DNA of 64,000 nt from Planctomycetota bacterium (lineage in GTDB: Bacteria > Planctomycetota > Phycisphaerae > Sedimentisphaerales > Anaerobacaceae), in NCBI GenBank assembly GCA_019456255.1, contig VRUG01000002.1:62001-126000 (forward strand), written 5' to 3'. Position numbers and translations under genes: made by a program. Under the pieces are notes generated by a model. It worked only from the letters and a program-made list of their open reading frames with translations, searched no databases and was not told the origin of the DNA. This document shows, piece by piece, positions 18,701-27,621 of this stretch (the stretch's first letter is position 1; each line of letters begins with the position of its first letter).

Positions 18701-19295
18701 GACAGCCTCTATTTTTTAGACCTTTGTTGTGATTTATTAACAAAAAGATTAGCCCGAAAAAGCAAACGATAACTCCTATTCCTGATATTGAAAAAGATAA
18801 TATGATTAGTAGGTCTGATATATTTTCTCCATTAAGAATTCCAAAGTAACCGATTATTGCTAACGTTAAAAATTCTACTACCATTAGAATTATTATCGTA
18901 CAACTCAGGTAACTTGCCCAGAAAGAATAAGCCTCGTGAGCCAATAAAAGGGATCGATAACGTGCCATTTCATGGGCTTTATCATTAATGAAATCAAATA
19001 GGGTATTGCGATAACTCTCGCCCGCTGTTGGAGAAATTTCGGCTTCGCAATAGTTTCCTCCTGAGTCTAAAATATTTATTGTGGTCGTGCCAGCGTTTTC
19101 GAGAATAGGCTTAAGTTTTTCACCAAGATTAATGGCAAGGGTTCTTTTGACGCTTTTTAGAGTTTCCTCAATATCGTTTCGCCAATCCCTGAAACTACTC
19201 GAAAAACTGCTAAATCTGATAAAACCAAGAAAGGCCGAGCCCAAAATTGCCGCATGGCTTCCAAGAACAAGTTGTATTAAAGTTTCATGCGTCAT
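18693..19295 (-). CDS. Three-helix membrane protein of the four-gene operon
   Basis: 200 residues. Hydrophobic segments lie at about 10-28, 127-152 and 163-187; residues 30-125 form a soluble, partly helical region. No domain recognised. The layout (soluble middle, paired C-terminal helices) resembles membrane sensors or pore-forming effectors of bacterial conflict systems, but that comparison is only architectural. The start overlaps the upstream winged-helix-like gene by 4 bp. Confidence 0.75.
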   Translation of the reverse strand: MTHETLIQLVLGSHAAILGSAFLGFIRFSSFSSSFRDWRNDIEETLKSVKRTLAINLGEKLKPILENAGTTTINILDSGGNYCEAEISPTAGESYRNTLFDFINDKAHEMARYRSLLLAHEAYSFWASYLSCTIIILMVVEFLTLAIIGYFGILNGENISDLLIILSFSISGIGVIVCFFGLIFLLINHNKGLKNRGCHD

Positions 19296-19879
19296 CTTCT
19301 GCGCCCTTTGCGCAAGACATGATCTTTAATTTCAGATTCTGTTGTCATGTCAGGATATTTCGTATAGACGTAATAAAGCAAGTCATCTAAAGAATAGTGT
19401 CCGAATTTTGATTTTATCTTTCTTATTCCATCAACAACTGGAGTAAATTCTTTTTGTTGAAGAATAGCTTTCACCTTGGCAGCTCCATCTTCTGTTATTC
19501 TAAATCGCTTCTCGTCATAAAGATCAGGAGTTTTAATCTCATCATCAGTTAATTCTTCATCATCCATTAGTTCTTCAAAGGTAAAATCCATATCTGCCGC
19601 TTCTTCTTCAGTGGCCACCCCTGATGTTTCACTTTTGATGAGTCCTAGATTTTCTAAAAATTCCAAATCATCATAAATAGTAGGAGAATAAGGCCCGGCT
19701 TTATACGCCTCAAATTGATATCCATCATCGATTTTTTCAATGTAGTTTTCGTTTTCCAACAAAAAAAGGAATTTCTGTAAGCGGGTAATACCATTGATGC
19801 CATTGGCAATATCGATATCGGTTTCGTCTTTTCCTATTCCAAGCATTAATAAAAGAATATTCCTTTTAGATATCGACAT
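19292..19879 (-). CDS. YwgA/SocA-like winged-helix protein, first gene of four-gene operon
   Basis: 195 residues. 'GITRLQKFLFLLENENYI' and 'FEAYKAGPYSPTIYDDLEFLENLGLI' match the pattern of YwgA and SocA/DUF4065 proteins (helix, then 'F-x-Y-x-x-GPYS-x-x-(I/L)-x-x-D-(L/I)-x-x-L'). 'YDEKRFRITEDGAAKVKAIL' gives a second wing-like half. Between them, residues ~85-115 are extremely acidic (EEEAADMDFTFEELMDDEE). Relatives are antitoxins, phage-associated proteins or regulators. As first gene it may control or neutralise the downstream genes. Confidence 0.75.
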   Translation of the reverse strand: MSISKRNILLLMLGIGKDETDIDIANGINGITRLQKFLFLLENENYIEKIDDGYQFEAYKAGPYSPTIYDDLEFLENLGLIKSETSGVATEEEAADMDFTFEELMDDEELTDDEIKTPDLYDEKRFRITEDGAAKVKAILQQKEFTPVVDGIRKIKSKFGHYSLDDLLYYVYTKYPDMTTESEIKDHVLRKGRRR

Positions 19880-20054
19880 ATGGCCTTTCGTCTCGTTTCA
19901 AATTCATCCTACTAACTTGGAATCATACCCTTTATATCGGAAAACGGCAAGAAATTACTTTATCGTAATATCCGCATATTCCACTACTTAAACAAAGCTC
20001 TCAAAATTCCCTTTGTAATTATAAGAGTTTGCGGGATTAATACAATATTATTCT

Positions 20055-20306
20055 TTGGTGGTAAAGGCGTGTGTGGTTATACCGGAGGGTTGTGTAGGGC
20101 TGCCGACATTAGCGGCGATGGAACAGGGGATACCGGTAATAGCAGTACGTGAGAATCACAACTGCATGAAAAATGATCTGGAAGAACTGCCTTTTGAGAA
20201 GGGTAAGTTTTTTATAGCAGAGAATTACCTTGAAGCAGTGGGGATAATGACAGCTCTTAAAGAGGGTGTTACATTATCATCTGTTAGAAGGCCTCTTGCT
20301 GATACG
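20055..20306 (+). pseudogene. DUF3326 gene remnant (C-terminal fragment)
   Basis: From the TTG at 20055 the frame reads 'VVIPEGCVGLPTLAAMEQG', 'IPVIAVRENHN', 'FFIAENYLEAVGIM', 'VTLSSVRRPLADT', which I recognise as the C-terminal end of DUF3326 proteins (full length about 350 residues or more). The N-terminal three quarters are missing and no proper start or ribosome site is present. After residue 84 the frame runs on into repeat sequence ('GLPRFARND...') to a stop at 20495. So both ends are damaged: a decayed gene. Confidence 0.7.
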
Positions 20307-20359
20307 GTTGTTACTTGCGGGCAAGATGAGTCCCAAGTGGAAAAAGAGGTTGAGACAAA

Positions 20360-20525
20360 GGGGGCGGGATTGCCGCGCTTCGCTCGCAATGACAGGGGGC
20401 TCCCTATGGGACAGGTAAACATAACAACAAACCCCCGGACACGTAGAAGAACAACCCCCAGCACGGGTCTGGGGGCTAACCGATGGGACAAGTGAGATTC
20501 TTCGTTGCACTCAGAATGACAAAAA
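20360..20525. repeat. Short dispersed repeats and a C/G hairpin
   Basis: Contains TTGCCGCGCTTCGCTCGCAA and GATTCTTCGTTGCACTCAGA, both common dispersed-repeat types. It also has a perfect stem CCCCCAG (20455-20461) / CTGGGGG (20469-20475) with a 7-base loop. The same stem with a different loop is at 27806-27826. Confidence 0.55.
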
Positions 20526-20575
20526 GCTGCCAATTTTTAAACCTTGGCGGCTTTCGAAAGTATCTGTAATTAATT

Positions 20576-21361
20576 CTAATCACAACTGCCTTCCTCAAGC
20601 GCCTGTTTCTTATACTTTTTCGCAAAAGAACCTAAGAATATTTTGACTCTTACAATATCGTCACACTCAATCCTCATCCAGGCCAAACCGTGAGTATAAG
20701 TCATATTACTAAATTCTACACCTTTCACAGAATCAAGTTTCCCAGCCTGCGCCGCAGACCCGGGCTCAGCACCTAATTCAGTTACAAGCGATGTCAACGC
20801 CTGGTGCGCTATCATTCCTGTCATCCTCAATTCTTTGTTATCAGCTTCAACCTCGCCCATATCACCCTGAAAACGCTTTAAAATTTCTTTAAGCACTGCT
20901 ATACGCCTTGCATTTTCATTAGCATAAGGCTCATTAAGAATTTCTTTGCTTAAAACTATTTCGCACTCAAACTTAACTCCCCATGCAGGATCTGCGTACA
21001 AAAATTTAGGTTTCTCATCTTCAAATAAAATATATTTCCGCTGGGCGGTCAATGCGTCTTCGTCGAAAGCAACCATCTTAAACCACATCTTCTGATGTTT
21101 TCGCCTCTTCGCACCATGAGTTGCCACAACGCTCTTGCTTTGACTCAAAAGCTCATATTCCGGCAAGTGAATTGTACTAAGCACGTCCGCTGAATTGCTC
21201 ACCTTAAGCTTGGTCTGGTCATACGCATATCTAATAGCCGAATCTTTTGGTTTGCCTTGAGGCCAGACAAAGTCTACCGTATCAACAACAAAACAGCCGC
21301 TCAGTGCCACGCCGGACAAAATACAACAAAACAACAAACTCAGATTCTTAAACGTTCTCAA
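20576..21361 (-). CDS. Hypothetical lipoprotein
   Basis: 261 residues. The N-terminus is a type II signal peptide with lipobox L-S-G-C (Cys at about 23), so the protein is lipid-anchored in an envelope membrane. The mature part is mixed alpha/beta with many Lys/Glu residues and no domain I recognise. It ends 38 bp downstream of nothing coding; the ilvC stop lies 38 bp upstream of its start, so it could be a late gene of the ilv transcript. Confidence 0.75.
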   Translation of the reverse strand: MRTFKNLSLLFCCILSGVALSGCFVVDTVDFVWPQGKPKDSAIRYAYDQTKLKVSNSADVLSTIHLPEYELLSQSKSVVATHGAKRRKHQKMWFKMVAFDEDALTAQRKYILFEDEKPKFLYADPAWGVKFECEIVLSKEILNEPYANENARRIAVLKEILKRFQGDMGEVEADNKELRMTGMIAHQALTSLVTELGAEPGSAAQAGKLDSVKGVEFSNMTYTHGLAWMRIECDDIVRVKIFLGSFAKKYKKQALEEGSCD

Positions 21362-21398
21362 AACTATTCACCTTAACATTGTGTTCCAGGGAACCAAT

Positions 21399-22403
21399 CT
21401 AAACCTCTTTCGAGTCTATCCACTTCATCATATTACGAAGTTTCCTGCCAACTTCCTCAATCTGGCTGTCATGGTCCTTCTGGTAAAGTGCATTGAAGTT
21501 CTTCAGCCCACCTTTGTATTCCTCGACCCACTCTTTTGCGAAAGCGCCGGATGTGATTTCTTCAAGTATCTTTTTCATTTCAGCCTTGGTCTGATCGGTA
21601 ATAATCCGAGAACCCCGACTCAGGTCACCGTACTCTGCAGTATTGGAAATGCTGTACCGCATATAGCTAATGCCGCCTTCATACATAAGGTCCACTATCA
21701 GCTTCACCTCATGAAGGCATTCAAAGTACGCTATCTCAGGCTGATAACCTGCTTCTGTCAATGTCTCAAAGCCTGCCTTAATCAACGCCGACAAACCACC
21801 GCAAAGAACCGCCTGCTCACCGAACAAATCGGTTTCGGTCTCTTCTTTATATGTGGTCTGAATGATACCGGCTCTTGCCCCGCCAATTCCATTGGCCCAT
21901 GCAAGGGCTATCGCAAGGGCGTCACCTGTCGCATCCTGCTCAACAGCTACAAGGTTCGGTACTCCGCCGCCCTTAACATACTCGCTACGAACAAGATGTC
22001 CCGGACCCTTTGGTGCTATCATAACAACATTAATATCTTTAGGCGGCTCAATATATTTGAAATGGATATTGAAACCGTGACAAAAACCAAGCGTTTGACC
22101 TGCTGCCAGATTAGGTGCTATCTGACTCTCGTAAACCTCTGCCTGTGCCTCGTCAGGTAATGTCATTATAATCAACGTCGCACCATCCATCGCTGTCTTG
22201 ATGTCAGCCGGGTCAAAGCCATGCTCTTGCGCCAACTTAAAATTGTCGGTACCCTCAAGTTCAGCAACTGAAACCTCGATTCCGCTATCACGAAGATTCT
22301 GACCATGAGCGTGCCCCTGGCTGCCATAGCCTATTACCGCAACCTTTTTACCCTTCAGCGCATCTATCGGCGCATCTTTTTCATAATAAATTGTCAATGC
22401 CAT
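21399..22403 (-). CDS. ilvC: Ketol-acid reductoisomerase
   Basis: 334 residues, the short class I form. The Rossmann motif '[21 protein letters not shown]' is near residue 21; 'CHGFNIHF', '[13 protein letters not shown]' and '[26 protein letters not shown]' follow with the metal-binding carboxylates of the knotted C-terminal domain. It converts acetolactate to dihydroxyisovalerate in valine/isoleucine synthesis. It lies downstream of ilvN with a 127-bp gap. Confidence 0.97.
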   Translation of the reverse strand: MALTIYYEKDAPIDALKGKKVAVIGYGSQGHAHGQNLRDSGIEVSVAELEGTDNFKLAQEHGFDPADIKTAMDGATLIIMTLPDEAQAEVYESQIAPNLAAGQTLGFCHGFNIHFKYIEPPKDINVVMIAPKGPGHLVRSEYVKGGGVPNLVAVEQDATGDALAIALAWANGIGGARAGIIQTTYKEETETDLFGEQAVLCGGLSALIKAGFETLTEAGYQPEIAYFECLHEVKLIVDLMYEGGISYMRYSISNTAEYGDLSRGSRIITDQTKAEMKKILEEITSGAFAKEWVEEYKGGLKNFNALYQKDHDSQIEEVGRKLRNMMKWIDSKEV

Positions 22404-22530
22404 TGCTTAAGTCTCCTTTTATAAATAGAGGTTAAATCTTTCTGTTTACTTGAAATACAGGTCTCACATTATAGCAAATACCTGCTCTAAGGCAAGAAAT
22501 AATACCTTTTAGCCGCTTTCGTGTGGGCAC

Positions 22531-23016
22531 TCAGGCCTCTTTGGAATGACGCACCATCGCTATCGTACCCGTCCGAGCCACATTTTTTATACCGTAAGGA
22601 CGGCACATATCAATAAATGCCTCGATTTTTTCCTCCGGACCGCTCACTTCGACCATGACAAATTTCTGGCCGACATCGACTATTTTGCCATTGAACATCT
22701 CTATCAGGGTCAAAACTTCGGGCCTCTTCTCGGGCGGAGCCGATATCGATATCAGCATCAGATCGCGAGCTATGACCGGCTTACCAACAAAGTCCAGGAC
22801 CTTAACAACTGAAATTATCTTAGCTAATTGCTTGCGAACCTGCTCTAAAACCCGGTCGTCGCCAATAACAACTATCGTCATCCGGCTAAGGTCAGGGTCC
22901 TCGGTCCGGCCAACAACCAAAGAATCAATATTAAACGCACGTGCTGCAAACATCCCTGCAACATGAGCTAAAACGCCAGGCTTATTCTCAACTAATGCAC
23001 TTATTATATGTTTCAT
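22531..23016 (-). CDS. ilvN: Acetolactate synthase, regulatory small subunit
   Basis: 161 residues. An N-terminal ACT domain ('HIISALVENKPGVLAHVAGMFAARAFNIDSL') binds branched-chain amino acids, and the C-terminal half ('ARDLMLISISAPPEKRPEVL', 'EVSGPEEKIEAFIDMCRPYGI') is the ALS-ss C domain. It gives valine feedback control to the IlvB enzyme encoded 59 bp upstream. Confidence 0.95.
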   Translation of the reverse strand: MKHIISALVENKPGVLAHVAGMFAARAFNIDSLVVGRTEDPDLSRMTIVVIGDDRVLEQVRKQLAKIISVVKVLDFVGKPVIARDLMLISISAPPEKRPEVLTLIEMFNGKIVDVGQKFVMVEVSGPEEKIEAFIDMCRPYGIKNVARTGTIAMVRHSKEA

Positions 23017-23075
23017 TTTTTTGTCCCGCTCTTTCTTATTATCTTTGAAATTATCAATTATCGATAATCAATTTC

Positions 23076-24806
23076 TTACGCCATGCTTTCTAATATATCA
23101 AGCCCGTCCATTTCGCTTATGCTCTTGCCAGCTGGAACCATGGGCCAAACATTTTCTTCGCGCTCAACCCTAAAATCTACAACGCAAGGCTTTTTCTGCT
23201 TAAGCATCTCTTTAACAGCTTTACCAACATCAGCTTTTTTATCAACCATAATACCTTTGGCGCCTAATGCCTCAGCGACATCCGCATAATTCGGATTCTT
23301 AATATAACTCTTGGAATACCTTTTGCCGTAAAACAATTCCTGCCACTGTCGAACCATGCCCATGTATCCGTTATTCAAAATACAAACTTTTATGGGCAGT
23401 TCATGCTCAACCGCCGTCGAAAGCTCGGTCATCGTCATATTAAAACTGTTGTCACCATCAAAACAAACAACTGTCGCATCAGGCAGAGCAATCTGAGCAC
23501 CAATCGCCGCCGGCAGACCGTAACCCATCGTCCCAAGACCGCCGGAAGTTAATAGCTGCCTGGGTCTGCTGAATTTATAAAACTGAGCTGTCCACATCTG
23601 ATGCTGGCCAACACCGGTTGCTACCAGCGCTTCGCCTTTCGTCTGACGCCAAACCTCATCAATAACATATTGAGGCTTGATCGTAGAGCTGTTGCTGTCG
23701 TAACGGAATGGATGTTTCTTCTTCCATCCTGCTATTTTAGCAAACCATTCTTTTCGCTCCTTGTGCTCAACCTCCTTGACCAGCTCCTTTAAAATAAACT
23801 TCGCGTCACCAACAACCGGAATATCAACGCCGACATTCTTCGATATACTCGCCGGGTCAATATCAATATGAATTATTTTCGCGTTAGGAGCAAAGGTTTT
23901 AACCTTACCTGTAACTCTGTCGTCAAAACGCGAACCAACTGCTATCAGTAAATCGCAATCCTGAACCGCATAATTCGCGTAAGCAGAACCGTGCATCCCT
24001 AACATGTCCAGAGATTCCGCCTTGTTCTGGTCATAACTGCCAAGCCCTAACAGCGTCATCGAAACCGGAATGTGTGCCTTTTCCGCAAACTTCGTTAATT
24101 CTTTACTCGCGCCGGCACTAATAACTCCGCCGCCAACGTAAAGTACAGGCCGCTTGGATTTATTTATCATCTTCGCTGCCGCGGATATCTGTCTGGGATG
24201 ACCTTCCTTCCAGACTTTATAGCCGGGCAGTTTCATTTTACCAGAACTATCAACCTTGCACTTATTAACCGCAACATCTACCGGTATATCAATCAGCACC
24301 GGACCCGGACGACCGGTAGAAGCTATGTGAAATGCCTCACGAATCGTTCGCGCCAGATCTTTAACATCCTTGACAATACAATTATGTTTTGTAACCGGCC
24401 TGGTTATGCCGGTTGTATCTGCTTCTTGAAACGCATCGTTGCCTATCAGCTCAGTGCGAACCTGACCGGTCAGCGCAACCATCGGAACAGAATCCATCAT
24501 AGCAGTCGCCAAACCTGTCACCAGATTACATGCACCCGGGCCGCTGGTAACTACAATAACACCGACCTTGCCCGTGGCACGCGCATATGCATCAGCCATG
24601 TGACAACCGCCTTGCTCGTGACGGGGAATAATAAATCTTATGGGCGCATCGTAAAGCTTGTCAAATAGCGGAAGAACTACTCCGCCCAGATAGCCGAACA
24701 TCGTATCAACTCCCTGTTCGATTAGAGTATCAACAATAATTTGCGCGCCTGATTTAGTAGAGGATTGTTCGGCCGAACTTGCCGACTTGCGAGACTTGGC
24801 ACTCAT
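23076..24806 (-). CDS. ilvB: Acetolactate synthase, catalytic large subunit
   Basis: 576 residues from the ATG at 24806, chosen because AAGGTGG lies 5 bases upstream; an in-frame ATG at 24854 would add 16 residues but has no such site. Domains: N-terminal ThDP pyrimidine domain with the catalytic Glu in 'IIPRHEQGGCHMADAYA', central FAD/DHS-like domain, and C-terminal ThDP domain with the 'DGDNSFNMTMTEL...LNN' metal-binding motif. It condenses two pyruvates, or pyruvate and 2-oxobutyrate, at the start of branched-chain amino acid synthesis. It heads ilvB-ilvN-ilvC. Confidence 0.96.
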   Translation of the reverse strand: MSAKSRKSASSAEQSSTKSGAQIIVDTLIEQGVDTMFGYLGGVVLPLFDKLYDAPIRFIIPRHEQGGCHMADAYARATGKVGVIVVTSGPGACNLVTGLATAMMDSVPMVALTGQVRTELIGNDAFQEADTTGITRPVTKHNCIVKDVKDLARTIREAFHIASTGRPGPVLIDIPVDVAVNKCKVDSSGKMKLPGYKVWKEGHPRQISAAAKMINKSKRPVLYVGGGVISAGASKELTKFAEKAHIPVSMTLLGLGSYDQNKAESLDMLGMHGSAYANYAVQDCDLLIAVGSRFDDRVTGKVKTFAPNAKIIHIDIDPASISKNVGVDIPVVGDAKFILKELVKEVEHKERKEWFAKIAGWKKKHPFRYDSNSSTIKPQYVIDEVWRQTKGEALVATGVGQHQMWTAQFYKFSRPRQLLTSGGLGTMGYGLPAAIGAQIALPDATVVCFDGDNSFNMTMTELSTAVEHELPIKVCILNNGYMGMVRQWQELFYGKRYSKSYIKNPNYADVAEALGAKGIMVDKKADVGKAVKEMLKQKKPCVVDFRVEREENVWPMVPAGKSISEMDGLDILESMA

Positions 24807-25002
24807 TTTTACCACCTTTCCTGATAAACGTCTTACGCTATTCCAGTTAATCACAGCATAATGGGCAACTCCACTGAATCAACTGTTTTATACAAAAAAC
24901 AGCCCATTTCAGCAAAGGTCAAGGCCCTTACTGCGACACCATAACCGCCCCGACTTTCGGGACGTTTCAGGCTCAAATTTGCACTTTGTAAATGCAAATA
25001 CA
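24807..25002 (-). promoter_or_regulatory. Long structured leader of the ilvBNC transcript
   Basis: From the predicted start near 25002 to the ilvB ATG there are about 196 bases. On the transcript strand it can form ATTTGCA/TGCAAAT, CCCGA/TCGGG and CTGTTTT/AAAACAG stems. No leader peptide rich in Leu/Val/Ile and no T-box consensus was seen, so any attenuation mechanism is unproven. Confidence 0.4.
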
Positions 25003-25008
25003 AGTGAG

Positions 25009-25037
25009 ATTATACTACACCACCCTCTATCTGTCAA
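25009..25037 (-). promoter_or_regulatory. Consensus sigma70 promoter for ilvBNC
   Basis: Minus strand: TTGACA (25037-25032), exactly 17 bases, TATAAT (25014-25009). Both hexamers are perfect. Confidence 0.85.
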
Positions 25038-25215
25038 TTCTATTCGGCTATTTTAACCACCGGCAATAGCAATTCCCGCTTTTTAGCCAAACAAAGCCTC
25101 TTTTAACACGGCAAAAACGGGGCGTTTTGGAGGTGCCTTTTTGGGACTTGACGGATTGTCGGATTTGGGGGTAAAATCTGGTCTGCACCTTCGGAGAAAA
25201 AGCATCGCGGGGTAA

Positions 25216-25374
25216 GTATTATATGGTTGGTTAAGGCAGGCTTATGTAAGAGCACGCTACGACAAGGACTACACCATAACAGCCAAAGAACTAAAATACT
25301 TAGCCAGATGTATCGAACTACTCCGAGAACAGACAGAGACAAGTTGCGAAAAGAAGATGGAGAGTTTTGTTTAA
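25216..25374 (+). pseudogene. HEPN-domain protein remnant (C-terminal fragment)
   Basis: A 52-codon open stretch follows a stop at 25213-25215 and reads 'LRQAYVRARYDKDYTITAKE', 'LKYLARCIELL' to a stop at 25372. This resembles the C-terminal helices of HEPN nucleotide-binding proteins ('A-Y-x-x-A-R-Y-x-x-D-Y-x-I-T-x-E-E'). No start codon or ribosome site precedes it, and the N-terminal two thirds with the R-x4-6-H region are gone. HEPN genes usually pair with a nucleotidyltransferase, which is not present here. Confidence 0.55.
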
Positions 25375-25511
25375 AGATAGCATGTAATTGTTTGAAAGTA
25401 TGGTTTTGAGGTGTTTTAAAAATTCGTTATGCAGAAAAGATTCCTGACACCTTTATTTCCCAGAAACCATATAACCCTTGTTAGCTACAGAAAAATATAG
25501 GTAAAGCTATT

Positions 25512-26819
25512 ATGGAAGATTATTTGTGGATACTCATCATCATAGGGATAGCTGTAATCTGGGTAATAATTGCTTGGATTATAGAGACTATTTCAAACTC
25601 CAAAAAATATTTAGAACTCAAGCCAAAACTAGACAACCTAGACAGAGCGATAGAAAAACATGAAACACAAATCACAAATGACAAGATAAAATTAGAAGCT
25701 GAGTCAAAAAAAAGATTAGATGAATTTTCGCAGAAGGTTAAAAAAACAAAAAATGAATTTGATTTAAGAGAAAAGTTATGGATCGAACAAACACAGAAAG
25801 ACAAAGATGAAATTCAAAAGTTGGCCAAACAAAAATCAATGGGATTCCCGTGGCTCGCAGAAGCATATGCAGATTATTTTGCGCTAAAAGATGGTGAAAT
25901 AGAGAAACATCTGAAGTATAAAAAACATCCTGCGTACACAGCTGCTGAAAATGTAAAAATTATTAAAAATGAGAAAAGAGAATTAATTAAGGAAAACAGA
26001 ATAATTAGCTACAAAATAAACTATTTTGAAAAATTATTCCCTTGGCTTTCAGATTTAATTGCCGAGGATGAAGATGAGGAGATGCCAGTTCGTATTGAGG
26101 ATGGTGTTAAAAATGATGATAACGAAGACAGAGTTAAAAATTATCTTACTCCAGAAGAATATAAAAGCTTTCCTTCTATCGAAAGAAATCAGATGGCTTT
26201 AGATAGATATTTGAGAAACCGATATAAATCTAAATGGGCAATCGGAAGAGATTATGAAATGTATGTTGGTTATTTATATGAGCAAAAAGGATGTTCTATT
26301 GAGTACAAAGGAATCATTGATGGCTTTGAAGATTTAGGTCGAGATATTATTGCGAAAAAAAGTGATGAAGTTTGTATTATCCAATGTAAACGTTGGGCAC
26401 AATATAAGGTAATACATGAAAAACACATATTTCAGCTATTTGGTACGACAATGGAATATTGGGTTAAAAACTTTAGGAATCACGAGAAACCAAAAAGTTT
26501 TGAAGAGTTTGCTAAGTTTTTGAACGAAAATAAGCTTAGGCCAATATTTTTCACCTCAACGAGCTTGTCTGACAAAGCCAGAGAAATGGCAAACGCATTA
26601 AGTGTCGAAATTATAGAAAACGAGCCACTCGGTGAATTCCCAAGAATTAAATGCAACATAAATAATGATGAGTTTGGACAAACAAAAATTTATCATTTAC
26701 CCATGGATCAACAATACGATAGAACAATCATTGGAAATCGTGCAGGAGAATTCTATGCCTTTACAGTCAAAGAAGCAGAAGATGCTGGTTTTAGAAGAGC
26801 TTTCAGGCATAGATTTTAA
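25512..26819 (+). CDS. Membrane-anchored Mrr-type nuclease
   Basis: 435 residues. One N-terminal transmembrane helix (about 5-27) is followed by a long charged coiled coil (about 30-110). Residues 245-330 carry the Mrr/restriction-endonuclease core: Glu249 in 'GRDYEMYVGYLYEQKG', Asp278 in 'FEDLGRDIIAKK', and Gln291-x-Lys293 in 'VCIIQCKRW'. The C-terminus ('YHLPMDQQYDRTIIGNRAGE', 'FYAFTVKEAEDAGFRRA') is a small module often seen at the end of such nucleases. Probably a type IV-like restriction or surveillance nuclease at the membrane. It stands alone, with AT-rich codon use unlike the neighbouring operons, which suggests transfer. Confidence 0.82.
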   Translation: MEDYLWILIIIGIAVIWVIIAWIIETISNSKKYLELKPKLDNLDRAIEKHETQITNDKIKLEAESKKRLDEFSQKVKKTKNEFDLREKLWIEQTQKDKDEIQKLAKQKSMGFPWLAEAYADYFALKDGEIEKHLKYKKHPAYTAAENVKIIKNEKRELIKENRIISYKINYFEKLFPWLSDLIAEDEDEEMPVRIEDGVKNDDNEDRVKNYLTPEEYKSFPSIERNQMALDRYLRNRYKSKWAIGRDYEMYVGYLYEQKGCSIEYKGIIDGFEDLGRDIIAKKSDEVCIIQCKRWAQYKVIHEKHIFQLFGTTMEYWVKNFRNHEKPKSFEEFAKFLNENKLRPIFFTSTSLSDKAREMANALSVEIIENEPLGEFPRIKCNINNDEFGQTKIYHLPMDQQYDRTIIGNRAGEFYAFTVKEAEDAGFRRAFRHRF

Positions 26820-26994
26820 AAAATTGAATGCGCAGAAAATATTAAATTAAAAAAGCTAACAACGCTTTTGCAGCGGAACGCAAAAAATAAGAGGATACAA
26901 ATGGGAAGTTGTTATTAAAGACTGTATAATTATTGTTGGATGCAGAAAGATAAAGGAGAAATAAACTCCGGTGGATAAATATTGAATCTCTTAT

Positions 26995-27339
26995 ATGATT
27001 AATTTTGGAGTTACAGAACGGAAAACACAAGAGCTCCAGCGGCGTATGCATAACTGCGATCTGCTTGAGGATGATATTGAAGAAAAATTCGTTCGAAGCA
27101 GTGGAGCAGGAGGACAGAAAGTCAATAAAACCTCTACCTGTGTGCATTTAAAACATATTTGCAGCGGGTTGGCTGTGAAGGTGCAAAAGAGCCGAAGCCA
27201 GCCGCTGAACCGTTATTATGCGAGAAAGCAAATGTGTGAACTGCTGGAGAATAAATTACTTGGAAAAGAAAGCCCGGAAGCAAAAAAGATAGAAAAGATC
27301 AGGAAGCAGAAAGACAGAAGAAGGCGGAGAACCCACTGA
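26995..27339 (+). CDS. Small GGQ-domain release-factor-like protein
   Basis: 114 residues. 'FVRSSGAGGQKVNKTSTCVHLKH' carries the GGQ tripeptide (residues 39-41) that triggers peptidyl-tRNA hydrolysis, and the basic C-terminal tail ('KKIEKIRKQKDRRRRRTH') resembles ArfB-type tails that enter the mRNA channel of stalled ribosomes. There is no stop-codon recognition domain. Likely a ribosome-rescue hydrolase; the narrower name is uncertain. The ribosome site is weak. Confidence 0.8.
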   Translation: MINFGVTERKTQELQRRMHNCDLLEDDIEEKFVRSSGAGGQKVNKTSTCVHLKHICSGLAVKVQKSRSQPLNRYYARKQMCELLENKLLGKESPEAKKIEKIRKQKDRRRRRTH

Positions 27340-27393
27340 TATCCGCGTTGGTTGGATAAATATTAAAGAACCAACGGGAACTTGTTATTCCTA

Positions 27394-27588
27394 TTACTTA
27401 GGGATAACCTTTCTTGCCCCTTTAGGGGCGTGCTGACTTTCAGACCATGCTTGCATTCCTGCGTCCATCTTAACTTTCAAAGAACCGCACGTGTAAACAT
27501 AATGTCCCGAAGGAATCTCTTCGCCAGAAGTATAAAAATGATGCTTATCACCACGTATGCAATCAACGGCAGTAGTCCAGATTTTCAT
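27394..27588 (-). CDS. Small hypothetical protein (64 residues)
   Basis: Supported as a real gene by GGAG 9 bases upstream of its ATG and a good promoter at 27622-27650. The product begins MKIWTTAVDCIRGDKHHFYT and has two cysteines 24 residues apart (C10, C34), three histidines and no membrane segment. Not recognised. A reading frame on the opposite strand (27382-27642) lacks such signals and is judged a shadow. Confidence 0.5.
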   Translation of the reverse strand: MKIWTTAVDCIRGDKHHFYTSGEEIPSGHYVYTCGSLKVKMDAGMQAWSESQHAPKGARKVIPK

Positions 27589-27621
27589 TTAATTTTCTCC
27601 ACGAATAATTCTTACACCAAC

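Noticed and set aside
25227-25409. 60-residue plus-strand frame beginning MVKAGLCKS
   Set aside because: The neighbouring frame (25216-25374) carries the HEPN-like sequence; this one is its shifted shadow.
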